From positions 1 to 9,077 of the forward strand of contig JAITQT010000511.1 in assembly GCA_031288745.1 (NCBI GenBank): a DNA stretch of 9,077 bases. Reading direction: 5' to 3'. Shown piece by piece: positions 1-5,962 of this stretch; within the stretch, counting starts at the first letter, position 1, and the number at the start of each line of letters is the position of its first letter. The translations under genes and the position numbers were made by a program. The notes below the pieces were generated by a model that worked only from the letters and a program-made list of their open reading frames with translations, had not been told where the DNA came from and did not search any database. This DNA is from Deltaproteobacteria bacterium (lineage in GTDB: Bacteria > Desulfobacterota > Desulfarculia > Adiutricales > Adiutricaceae).

Positions 1-93
1 CCCCTTTATCAATTCTTAAATATGTAACATAGCCAAATTACTAGTTAATTTTTTAGACTTTTTTGATTTTAAGAGGTTTTTGCGCTTCGATCA
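1..93 (-). repeat. Truncated copy of a 112-bp terminal-inverted-repeat element (MITE-like)
   Basis: The first 93 bases match the reverse complement of 5431-5523 without a gap, with about 79 of 93 positions identical by eye. The matching end carries the terminal repeat GCGCTTCGATCA (82-93). The other 19 bases of the element, including the opposite terminal repeat, would lie left of the window start. Strand is given relative to the complete copy at 5431-5542. There is no room for a protein. It looks like a small non-autonomous mobile element or a dispersed intergenic repeat; its family is not recognised. Confidence 0.75.
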
Positions 94-507
94 TTATTAA
101 GTTTTTCATTGGCTTCCAACTTAGCCGGGGCCGATTTCATCTTCGTCTAGCGACCAAGGAACGCCTAAGTTTAGAACACCTTAGGGCTATAACTCAATCA
201 GCTTGATAACCTTGAACTTAGTAGGGCCGTCAGACGCATCGGCTTTCACTTAGACAACCATAACGGAAATGGTTTCTTGGCTACTGTAGTTTAGCTATAA
301 CCATTAACGTTCGATTCCTCGAAAGTTAAGGGCTTTAATGATAGAACGATGGGCGCGCAAGATTCGCTCTCGGTGCCTTCTAAAAGGGGGCCACCACTTT
401 TATGGGATAGGCCGGGAGGCCGGAGGCCTCGCACTGTTGGTCTTTAACCTACAATAACGTAGCTGACTTAATTCGCTTACCTTAGTCAACCAGATGGTTT
501 TTTACAT

Positions 508-529
508 GCCCCTTATTTCAGTAAGGGGC
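508..529. repeat. Perfect 8-bp hairpin
   Basis: GCCCCTTA at 508-515 pairs with TAAGGGGC at 522-529 around a 6-base loop. On neither strand is the 3' arm followed by a T-run, so it is not a standard intrinsic terminator. It overlaps the coding-like minus frame at 505-636. A second, weaker stem, TGCCC/GGGCA, lies at 571-586. Confidence 0.45.
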
Positions 530-890
530 TTAACACCGGAGCCTAGCTCGGCGATGACTTTTAGAGGTCCTGCCCTTACGGGGGCAATAATATTACAGAG
601 CCTAATTTGGTCGAGCCCGATGTCTTCTGGCCATACCTAGACACACAGGCGTAGGCGAGTGTCTTACGGCTCAACAGAAGCTCTACTCGAACCAGCTCGG
701 AACGAATCCGGGCTAACATATCGGCGAGGCCCGCTTAGGCGCGAATCTCAACTTTTTTAGGTAAAAAAAACCAGCGCTCCTCGCTTTCGCTTTTTAGGCT
801 ATTATCATCATCTATCCTAAAACCTGAGCTTTGGTTATAAACCCGAGGGTTCTTTTTTATTTAAATTTTTGGCTATCTCAAAATCTTTTT

Positions 891-930
891 AGCCCTATAA
901 GCACAGTTAATGCTTTAACAAGATAGGGCT
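891..930. terminator. Hairpin downstream of the AAA-ATPase gene, possible terminator
   Basis: AGCCCTAT (891-898) pairs with ATAGGGCT (923-930), and inside it AAGCA (899-903) pairs with TGCTT (911-915), giving a nested stem. It lies about 35 bases past the stop of the minus-strand AAA-ATPase gene, where a terminator is expected. The bases after it on the minus strand are A-rich instead of T-rich, so it may only act as a 3'-end-protecting structure. Confidence 0.35.
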
Positions 931-965
931 AACCTTGCGACTAATTAAGACCAGCAATAGAAAAA

Positions 966-2621
966 CTATTTCAAAAAACCGACCTTTACGCCAACCCTTC
1001 CACGGAGCCACCCGTAGACCGCTACCCCCAACCCTATAACAAATTCGCCTAGTTGGATAAAAGATTCGGATGCTTCTTTAGCAACTATTTCTGTAAGGGC
1101 CGCGTTAAAAGCAACGTCTAGTTTTACGGCCTTATCTGCGTTTTCATCATTTTTATCTGGCTTAACGTATTTCACTTCGATAATCAAGCGTTCTTTACTA
1201 GGCAAGACTAATATTTCGCCTTCTGGACCCGTGGTACCAATCACGCGGCTTTTCGGTTCCGCGCCCATGGCTACCATAGCGCTCATAATCAAAGAGCGAT
1301 AATATCTATCTTGCTTAACTTTCGGACGAGGCGGGAGGCCAGATAACAATGTGCCTAAAAACCGGGCCAAGAAAGCGGAATGTCTATTTTCGATAGCGCT
1401 GATAACCTCATCTTGTTTCTCTTTGATGAATTCTAAATTTTCTTCAAAGATCTCGCGTAGGCAAAAAATATCGTAAATGAGGGTAATTTCAGCGTTAGGA
1501 ATCTTAAATGCATAATAATCTATCTCTTTTTCGATATCTCCGTCTTTTTCCATTACCCGAGTGACGTTATTAATAGTTAAATAGCCGCTGTGAAAGAGAA
1601 CAGGACCGACTTGGGGGGTGAGAATGGAGGTTTGTTCGATATTTTCGCCAATATAACCGTCTAACTTTGGTCGGAGGAAATCAAAGGGCGCGTTCTTTAC
1701 TAGCTCCGCCAGACAAGGGGCCATGCCAATTAATGGCCAAAAAGAGCCGAATGATTTTTGTTGAAAAAGATTGAGGGTAGAGTGCGGATTTAGTATAGTC
1801 TCAGGTCCCAACCAATCGTAGCCAGCGTACATCTTAATAATACGCTGTCTAAAGGCCAGTTCGTCGGTCTTACGGCCAATTTGATTTTTAGCTTTCAAAA
1901 CTTTGTTCGCCTCAAACATCCTATCTTTGAAAGCCTCATCGAACTCAGTTATGGTAAAACCGCAAATCCCAGCAAATCTTGGGTCTAAGGTAATGTCGAT
2001 AAATTGGTTGTTCTCAGTGTCGAGAGGGGGCAGAATAAATTTGCTGACTCCAGTGACGAAAGCGAATCGAATGTACTCCATATAGTTTTTAATGGATGAA
2101 AATAATTCGTTAATAATCTTAGCCATTTCCTTAGCTAAGTTAGGTTCTCCTAAATTCTTGACAACCGGGGAGTCAAAATCGTCGATTAAAACCACCACGC
2201 CGAGGCCATATTTTTTTGACAATGAACTCAAAAGTCGTTCCCAGATCTCAGTAATTAAATCCGTCTTTAATTTTATGCCTTCGGCCTCGGCCACTCTCTT
2301 TAATTCCCTCCCAACGTTAATTTTGAATTTAGAGGCGCTGGAGAGTTTTTCATAGTCCATATTTATCCGGATCACCGGATGTTTTTTAAACTCCCAACCA
2401 CTCGATTCTATAGCCAAACCCCTAAAAAGATCTTCGCGGCCTAAGAATAAACTATGGATTGTGTCGAGGAGTAAAGTCTTTCCAAACCGCCTGGGCCTAG
2501 AGAGAAAACAGCCTTTAAATTCGTTAACCATCAAGCTAATATAGCCGGTCTTATCGACGTATAATCGATCCTCCGAAATTAATTGCTCAAAGGGAATATC
2601 AAACAAGGATAAATTCTTCAT
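966..2621 (-). CDS. AAA-ATPase-like protein with C-terminal PD-(D/E)XK nuclease-like domain
   Basis: This 551-residue protein has the layout of the family pairing an N-terminal 'AAA-ATPase-like' domain (the PF09820 type) with a C-terminal PD-(D/E)XK nuclease-like domain (the PF08011/DUF1703 type). Residues 20-26 (LYVDKTG) are the usual entry motif. RPRRFGKTLLL at 42-52 is the family's degenerate Walker A, and VVVLIDDFDSP at 142-152 is the Walker B. FVTGVSKF at 188-195 fits the sensor strand. The C-terminal domain ends in IIEVKYVK (480-487), with E482 and K484 as the E-x-K pair. The expected upstream acidic residue appears as G-E-I at 468-470, where GRID is typical. Length is normal for the family. 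The ATG at 2621 is preceded by GGGGAG at a good distance. The cellular role is not established for this family; it is often present in many copies in gut and symbiotic bacteria. No partner gene is adjacent. Confidence 0.9.
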   Translation of the reverse strand: MKNLSLFDIPFEQLISEDRLYVDKTGYISLMVNEFKGCFLSRPRRFGKTLLLDTIHSLFLGREDLFRGLAIESSGWEFKKHPVIRINMDYEKLSSASKFKINVGRELKRVAEAEGIKLKTDLITEIWERLLSSLSKKYGLGVVVLIDDFDSPVVKNLGEPNLAKEMAKIINELFSSIKNYMEYIRFAFVTGVSKFILPPLDTENNQFIDITLDPRFAGICGFTITEFDEAFKDRMFEANKVLKAKNQIGRKTDELAFRQRIIKMYAGYDWLGPETILNPHSTLNLFQQKSFGSFWPLIGMAPCLAELVKNAPFDFLRPKLDGYIGENIEQTSILTPQVGPVLFHSGYLTINNVTRVMEKDGDIEKEIDYYAFKIPNAEITLIYDIFCLREIFEENLEFIKEKQDEVISAIENRHSAFLARFLGTLLSGLPPRPKVKQDRYYRSLIMSAMVAMGAEPKSRVIGTTGPEGEILVLPSKERLIIEVKYVKPDKNDENADKAVKLDVAFNAALTEIVAKEASESFIQLGEFVIGLGVAVYGWLRGRVGVKVGFLK

Positions 2622-2650
2622 ACAAACTCCCCTTATCTGGAGCTAGTCCA

Positions 2651-2677
2651 ATTATCGATTTAAAGTAAACTCTCCAA
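2651..2677 (-). promoter_or_regulatory. Weak candidate promoter for the AAA-ATPase gene
   Basis: On the minus strand GATAAT (2656-2651) resembles a -10 box, and TTGGAG (2677-2672) lies 15 bases upstream as a poor -35. The position, about 30 bases before the start codon, is suitable. The spacer is short, so support is weak. Confidence 0.25.
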
Positions 2678-2696
2678 ATAAAAAACCTTAGCGCGT

Positions 2697-2879
2697 TTAA
2701 GCCAGCTTAAGCGGAGAGTTGGAAGTAGAAATGTTTAGCCCACTTGTTCGTTTGCTTTCGTTGAGCGCCACAACAGTTAATCCAATTTTAACCTATTATC
2801 GCATAAAAATAACCCAGAACGCTAGCCTATATTCAGCCGAAACGTGAGCTAAAAAGGTCGATAATACTAAAGACGCCAT
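2697..2879 (-). pseudogene. Small hydrophobic ORF (27 codons), possibly the start of a decayed gene
   Basis: An ATG at 2879 follows GGGAG at a 6-base spacing. It opens a 27-codon frame, MASLVLSTFLAHVSAEYRLA followed by FWVIFMR, which resembles a membrane segment or signal peptide. It ends at TAA plus TAG (2798-2793). The same frame then stays open for 31 more codons to a TAA at 2699-2697 (including VKIGLTVVALNESKR). Either this is a genuine 27-residue membrane peptide (2796-2879), or a roughly 60-codon gene broken by nonsense mutation. No family is recognised. Confidence 0.3.
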
Positions 2880-2984
2880 CGTTCGCTCCCTTATTTAACG
2901 AATTAGACTCTTACTTAGAACTTATTATTAATTATTTTTTTCGCTCCCTAGGGTTATTTTTTTTGCAATTCTTACCTATGGTCG

Positions 2985-3021
2985 TGGCCAGCCCTCGACG
3001 GAGGACCGGAGGGCAAGGCCA
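2985..3021. repeat. GC-rich inverted repeat
   Basis: TGGCC and GCCCTC (2985-2996, one unpaired A between) pair with GAGGGC and GGCCA (3009-3021, two unpaired A between). This gives an 11-bp interrupted stem in an AT-rich surrounding. No T-run follows on either strand. It may be a dispersed palindromic repeat; other copies in the genome cannot be checked here. Confidence 0.4.
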
Positions 3022-3074
3022 AATAGGCGGTTAAATATGATTTGAGCTAAGCCTAGGTTAAATTCAGCTCAAAA

Positions 3075-3299
3075 TTATTGGTAAACGTTTATTCCGGCCC
3101 GGTCATATCTTACGCGCCAGCTAAAAAAGTCTTTCGATAGAATAGTAAAGCTAAAATTTCTGACTCTCTAGCCCTTAGACCACTTTAACCGCTAGGATAT
3201 TTAGATACTTTCGTCATAAGCCTTGCAATCATGTAAGTTCATCTTTATAGTTAACTTAGATTCTAGAAGTGGCCGTAAGGGCGAAGAGCCTTTTTTCAT
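3075..3299 (-). pseudogene. Broken minus-strand frame with a strong ribosome binding site
   Basis: The ATG at 3299 is preceded by GGAAGGG at a 7-base spacing. It opens 32 codons (starting MKKGSSPLRPLLESK and ending CKAYDESI) before a TAA at 3203-3201. The same frame continues past two TAG codons (3194-3192 and 3170-3168). It then stays open for 30 codons (including FTILSKDFFSWRVRYDRAG) to a TAA at 3077-3075. The good start signal and protein-like segments suggest a small gene inactivated by nonsense mutations. A functional 32-residue peptide (3201-3299) cannot be excluded. No homologous family is recognised. Confidence 0.3.
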
Positions 3300-3546
3300 C
3301 TCATGGCCCTTCCGGTATTTGTCGCGCTAAGGAAAGGAAAAAATTTAGGGCTCAAAATAACTAATATCATTAGCCGCCCTTTTAGCTTTATCTAAGCTGA
3401 GAGCAGCGCCCTAAAAAGGCTAATGGCGCGGCCATTAAGATAACTAAAGAGGTTTAGCCAGATTTAGGGTAAAACCTAGTTAGTTTTTAAGGTATAAAAT
3501 AAAAAGCTCCATTTATTTACTCATTATTAAAAAAGAGAGAGACACC

Positions 3547-4974
3547 ATGCTTCCTATTTACAACGTCTTAACCGACGAGCAAATCGCCCAAATCCATGGA
3601 GCAGCCCTTGAGGTAGTTGAGAAAGTCGGCTTATCTCTCGACCACCCCTCTGCCCTAGAGGCCCTTTCCGGTGCGGGCGCTAGGATCTCAGACGATCGCA
3701 AAAGAGTATTTTTAAAACCCAACGTAGTCGAAAGGCTTTTGGCCTTAGCACCTAGGTCCTTTCTCTGCGCCGCCCCTAATGAGATTAACGACATGATAAT
3801 GCAGCAAGGCGCGAGGTACACTAGGCAAGGAGGAGGCCCGGTTTCGTTTTACGACATGCGCGACTGCTCTTCTAGACCCCTAACTCTTAGCGATCAGATA
3901 GACTCTGTCAAATTAATAAACGCTCTGCCTCACATTAATGCTCCCAGCACTATGACACCGAGCGACATACCGGCTTATATCTATGACGTCAAAACTGTGC
4001 AAACTGTCCTAGAGAACACCGAAAAACACTTCTGGGCCCTTACCACCGGCTCCAAAAACTTAAAATTCGAGCTGGAAATGGCCGCCACCGTTGCCGGCTC
4101 CCGCGAGGCCCTCAAAAAAAGGCCCCTCCTCTCTGGGATCTACTGCGTTATCGCTCCATTAAAATTTCCTTACGACGAAATCGAACGATTACTCCTCTAC
4201 GGCCAATACGGCATTAACGTCATGACGCCCTTAACCGTGCTAATGGGCGGAAGCGCCCCTTACACTATGGCCGGCTGCATGACTCAGATGACGGCCGAGT
4301 TTTTAGGCTCTATCTGTATCGCTCAGTCGCTCTTTCCAGGTATAGGACAGTGGTACTACACCTTGTTCCAGTATTTAGACATGAAAAGCGGCCTTAGCTT
4401 AACTCACTCGCCTGAATTAATGGTCTTAGCAGCCGCCGGCACCCAAATGAGCGCATATTACGGGCTGCCCAGCCTAGCCAACACTCTTCTAAGCGGCGAC
4501 TGTCAGCCACATCAGGTTATTTTTCATTACGGAATCAATATTTTAATGGGCCTCATTAACGGCGTAACCTACCAAGTGGGGGCTGGCTCTCTAGAGTGTG
4601 GCAACCTATACAGCCACCAATCCTTGGTACTCATAGACGAAATCATGACTTATCTAAAGGCATTTATTAACGGAATCGACATAACCACAGAAACTTTAGC
4701 CGTTAACGACATAGCCGCCCAATCAGAAACGGGGAAGTACCTTTCGAGTAAACTAACCCTAAAATATTTGAGGAAAGAAAAACGCCACGTTCCTAATATC
4801 TTAAACTGTAAAACCTTCTCTAACTGGCTCAAAGACCCTAAAACTATCGTCGATAGGGCCGAGGAAAAAGTACAGACCATCTTAAACCAAGCTCCGATTG
4901 AAAGCCTTCTTAAACCTGAGATTCATAAAGAACTAGATAGGATTATGAAAGCTGCGGAAAAGGAACTCGCCTAA
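3547..4974 (+). CDS. MttB-superfamily corrinoid-dependent methyltransferase, non-pyrrolysine type
   Basis: The 475-residue product is a full-length member of the trimethylamine methyltransferase (MttB) superfamily. Known members move a methyl group from a quaternary or tertiary amine to a cognate corrinoid protein, feeding one-carbon metabolism in methanogens and acetogens. Family-like stretches include LTDEQIAQIHGAALEVVEKVG (8-28), GGGPVSFYDMRD (95-106), the LMGGSAPYTMAG turn (232-243), YYGLPSLA (304-311) and the C-terminal LVLIDEIMTYLKAFINGIDI (360-379). The frame has no internal TAG, so it lacks the pyrrolysine of true MttB; the segment after YYGLP, where that residue lies, reads NTLLSGDCQ. 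Related pyrrolysine-free enzymes act on glycine betaine, proline betaine or carnitine; the substrate here cannot be told. AGAGAGAG just before the ATG serves as ribosome binding site. No corrinoid protein or reactivase gene is adjacent. A strong hairpin follows the stop. Confidence 0.88.
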   Translation: MLPIYNVLTDEQIAQIHGAALEVVEKVGLSLDHPSALEALSGAGARISDDRKRVFLKPNVVERLLALAPRSFLCAAPNEINDMIMQQGARYTRQGGGPVSFYDMRDCSSRPLTLSDQIDSVKLINALPHINAPSTMTPSDIPAYIYDVKTVQTVLENTEKHFWALTTGSKNLKFELEMAATVAGSREALKKRPLLSGIYCVIAPLKFPYDEIERLLLYGQYGINVMTPLTVLMGGSAPYTMAGCMTQMTAEFLGSICIAQSLFPGIGQWYYTLFQYLDMKSGLSLTHSPELMVLAAAGTQMSAYYGLPSLANTLLSGDCQPHQVIFHYGINILMGLINGVTYQVGAGSLECGNLYSHQSLVLIDEIMTYLKAFINGIDITTETLAVNDIAAQSETGKYLSSKLTLKYLRKEKRHVPNILNCKTFSNWLKDPKTIVDRAEEKVQTILNQAPIESLLKPEIHKELDRIMKAAEKELA

Positions 4975-4992
4975 GTTTACCTCTAAAATATC

Positions 4993-5041
4993 AACTGGCC
5001 TGGAGAGGCCTCGCACAAAAGCGAAAATCTCCAGGCCAGTT
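4993..5041 (+). terminator. Strong intrinsic-type hairpin after the methyltransferase gene
   Basis: AACTGGCCTGGAGA (4993-5006) and its exact reverse complement (5028-5041) form a perfect 14-bp stem with a 21-base loop, 18 bases after the stop codon. The following TAAATTTATTTAA is only moderately T-rich. The position and stem strength support a transcription terminator for the methyltransferase gene. The loop sequence AGGCCTCGCAC also occurs at 422-432. Confidence 0.75.
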
Positions 5042-5088
5042 AAATTTATTTAAATCATTAAAAAATTATCTATTAAGACTTATTTCCC

Positions 5089-5193
5089 TTACTTAAATAT
5101 CCGCCAAGGTAATATCCAGTAACCGTTCACCAAGTCTTTTTTTCCCACGTTGCGGCTGGTAGCGACTTTCGAGTTGTAATTAAGTTTTAGCAT
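5089..5193 (-). CDS. 34-codon open frame, unassigned, possibly a gene remnant
   Basis: The frame runs from an ATG at 5193 to a TAA at 5091-5089. It encodes a basic, aromatic-rich peptide with segments YNSKVATSRNVGKKDL and NGYWILPWRIFK. The amino-acid make-up is protein-like. AAGGG lies only about one base before the ATG, too close for a good ribosome binding site, so it may be the C-terminal end of an older gene. No family is recognised. Confidence 0.2.
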   Translation of the reverse strand: MLKLNYNSKVATSRNVGKKDLVNGYWILPWRIFK

Positions 5194-5308
5194 ACCCTTA
5201 AGATTTTAACATTAGTTCTTTTGAGGTTTCTACTTAGCTCGGGCTCCAACCATATATTTTACCTTTAATTAATGATAAAATTACTAAGCTCCTATAGGGG
5301 GCTACATT

Positions 5309-5352
5309 GTTGCGGTATGTGCCTTCCCTTTCAATAGGCTTGGCACCGCAAC
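5309..5352. repeat. Inverted repeat GTTGCGGT / ACCGCAAC
   Basis: GTTGCGGT at 5309-5316 pairs exactly with ACCGCAAC at 5345-5352. GCC (5321-5323) and GGC (5342-5344) extend the stem across a 4-base bulge. It lies about 80 bases before the inverted-repeat element. No T-run follows, so its function is unknown. Confidence 0.4.
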
Positions 5353-5430
5353 GTTCTCTCTTGTGAACGGGCCTTTAAACATTCACTTTTGTGAACTAAC
5401 ACGAAGGAGACTACTCTTAACATTTTAGTT

Positions 5431-5542
5431 TGATCGAAGCGCAAAGACCTCTTAAAAGCAAAATAGTCTAACAAATTAATTAGTAATAAGGACATGTTAC
5501 AAAATTAATGACTGATAAAGGGGACTTTTTGCGCTTCGATCA
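5431..5542 (+). repeat. Complete 112-bp element with 15-bp perfect terminal inverted repeats (MITE-like)
   Basis: The element begins TGATCGAAGCGCAAA (5431-5445) and ends with its exact reverse complement (5528-5542). The interior is AT-rich with no coding frame. A second, diverged copy (about 85% identical, no indels) occupies 1-93 in the opposite orientation. This architecture is typical of a miniature inverted-repeat transposable element mobilised by a transposase elsewhere. The flanks (TTTTAGTT before, TCTTTAATT after) show no clear target-site duplication, so insertion cannot be proved. It could instead be a dispersed repeat that folds into a long hairpin when transcribed. Confidence 0.8.
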
Positions 5543-5554
5543 TCTTTAATTAAA

Positions 5555-5776
5555 TTGAGGTCATATTCCACCTGCCGCATTTATATCCATAAGTTCGGGC
5601 AGTATTGGATTTCGCTTTGTTTTATTAGTAGGTCAGCTCATATCTGCTTGATGCGATTTGAGATTCTACGGACCTTAGGGCTGGCCTTCGGCTCTTTTGG
5701 ATTGCGCCTTGCTACATCCCCCCTAGCCTTTATATCTTACTGCCAAGCTAGATCGGACGTTAAACCCTCAACTTAG
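5555..5776 (+). CDS. Unassigned 73-codon open frame beside the inverted-repeat element
   Basis: The frame begins with a TTG 12 bases after the inverted-repeat element and runs to a TAG. It has four cysteines and stretches such as LGLAFGSFGLRLATSPLAFI. There is no ribosome binding site before the TTG. The opposite strand, read in one frame, gives a lysine/arginine-rich sequence (for example RRNPKEPKASPKVRRISNRI) interrupted by three stops. The true signal could therefore be a decayed minus-strand gene, perhaps the tail of a transposase belonging to the adjacent element. That last idea is speculation; neither reading matches a family I recognise. Confidence 0.2.
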   Translation: MRSYSTCRIYIHKFGQYWISLCFISRSAHICLMRFEILRTLGLAFGSFGLRLATSPLAFISYCQARSDVKPST

Positions 5777-5800
5777 CGTCCCTGCCGGGCCCACCAAATA

Positions 5801-5824
5801 AGATTGCCCACTGGGGGGCAATCT
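5801..5824 (-). terminator. Hairpin downstream of the NrtR-like gene, candidate terminator
   Basis: AGATTGCCC (5801-5809) pairs exactly with GGGCAATCT (5816-5824) around a 6-base loop. On the minus strand it lies about 140 bases after the stop of the NrtR-like gene and is followed by TATTTGG, a weak T-tract. It is the best terminator candidate for that gene. Confidence 0.45.
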
Positions 5825-5962
5825 AAAAATTTAGCTCTAAGGGTCAATCTTAGCTCGATAATTAATAATCGAGAAAAGACAAAACCTTGGCTTTACTATG
5901 GCCGATTCTTAGGATTAAGGGTAGCACTTTCTGCCTTACCAAGCTCAAAGAGGCCAGTGTAG

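Larger units (their letters stand above)
94..965. other. Long gap without a convincing gene; coding-like fragments and hairpins
   Basis: No intact gene is visible in these 872 bases. On the minus strand one frame is open over 505-636 (44 codons, including LKVIAELGSGVKPLTEIRGM), then continues over 403-501 and 307-399 with single in-frame stops between. Another frame is open over 579-734 (52 codons) and over about 738-854. These stretches read like protein but match no family I recognise. The part around 360-740 is richer in G+C than its surroundings, which lengthens open frames by chance, so decay of one or more minus-strand genes is only a possibility. No tRNA or rRNA signature was found. 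Confidence 0.4.
2622..3546. other. Divergent intergenic region with gene remnants
   Basis: These 925 bases separate the divergently transcribed AAA-ATPase and methyltransferase genes. They are AT-rich and contain several short minus-strand frames with good ribosome binding sites but early stops, which are listed separately, plus a GC-rich hairpin at 2985-3021. The decamer TTCGCTCCCT occurs at 2882-2891 and again at 2940-2949. TATAAAAT at 3492-3499 could be the -10 box of the methyltransferase gene, but no matching -35 is visible. No intact gene larger than about 35 codons is seen. Confidence 0.45.
4975..5962. other. Long gap holding a terminator, an inverted-repeat element and small frames
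   Basis: These 988 bases lie between the convergent methyltransferase and NrtR-like genes. They contain the methyltransferase terminator, a 34-codon minus frame (5089-5193), a hairpin (5309-5352), two TTGTGAAC motifs (5361-5368 and 5389-5396), the complete inverted-repeat element (5431-5542), an unassigned 73-codon frame (5555-5776) and a hairpin downstream of the NrtR-like gene (5801-5824). The second TTGTGAAC overlaps a small palindrome, TTCAC-tttt-GTGAA (5382-5395). No recognised gene is present. Confidence 0.45.

Noticed and set aside
308..318. GTTCGATTCC resembling a tRNA T-loop
   Set aside because: The flanking bases do not pair to form a T-stem and no acceptor, D or anticodon arms can be drawn around it.
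410..428. GGCC-rich triple repeat as a structured RNA or CRISPR-like unit
   Set aside because: The units are only 7-8 bases long, not evenly spaced, and there are no spacers or cas genes.
579..734. Minus-strand frame resembling the N-terminal cysteine-containing region of an IS66 transposase (RSELVRVELLLSRKTLAYAC)
   Set aside because: The resemblance needs gaps and frame changes, only one YAC motif is visible, and none of the catalytic DDE regions follow. Too weak to call.
1903..2355. Plus-strand open frames of 60 and 87 codons inside the AAA-ATPase gene
   Set aside because: They are antisense to a clear, full-length coding gene with recognisable motifs.
3558..4880. Minus-strand frames of 87 and 76 codons within the methyltransferase gene, and a plus-strand frame (8171-8368) within rlmN
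   Set aside because: They are shadows of well-supported genes on the opposite strand.
3547..4974. Pyrrolysine (amber read-through) in the methyltransferase
   Set aside because: The frame has no internal TAG and ends in TAA, so no read-through is needed.
5382..5395. TTCAC-tttt-GTGAA palindrome as a CRP/FNR-type operator
   Set aside because: It resembles such sites only loosely, and no gene start lies close enough to be controlled by it.
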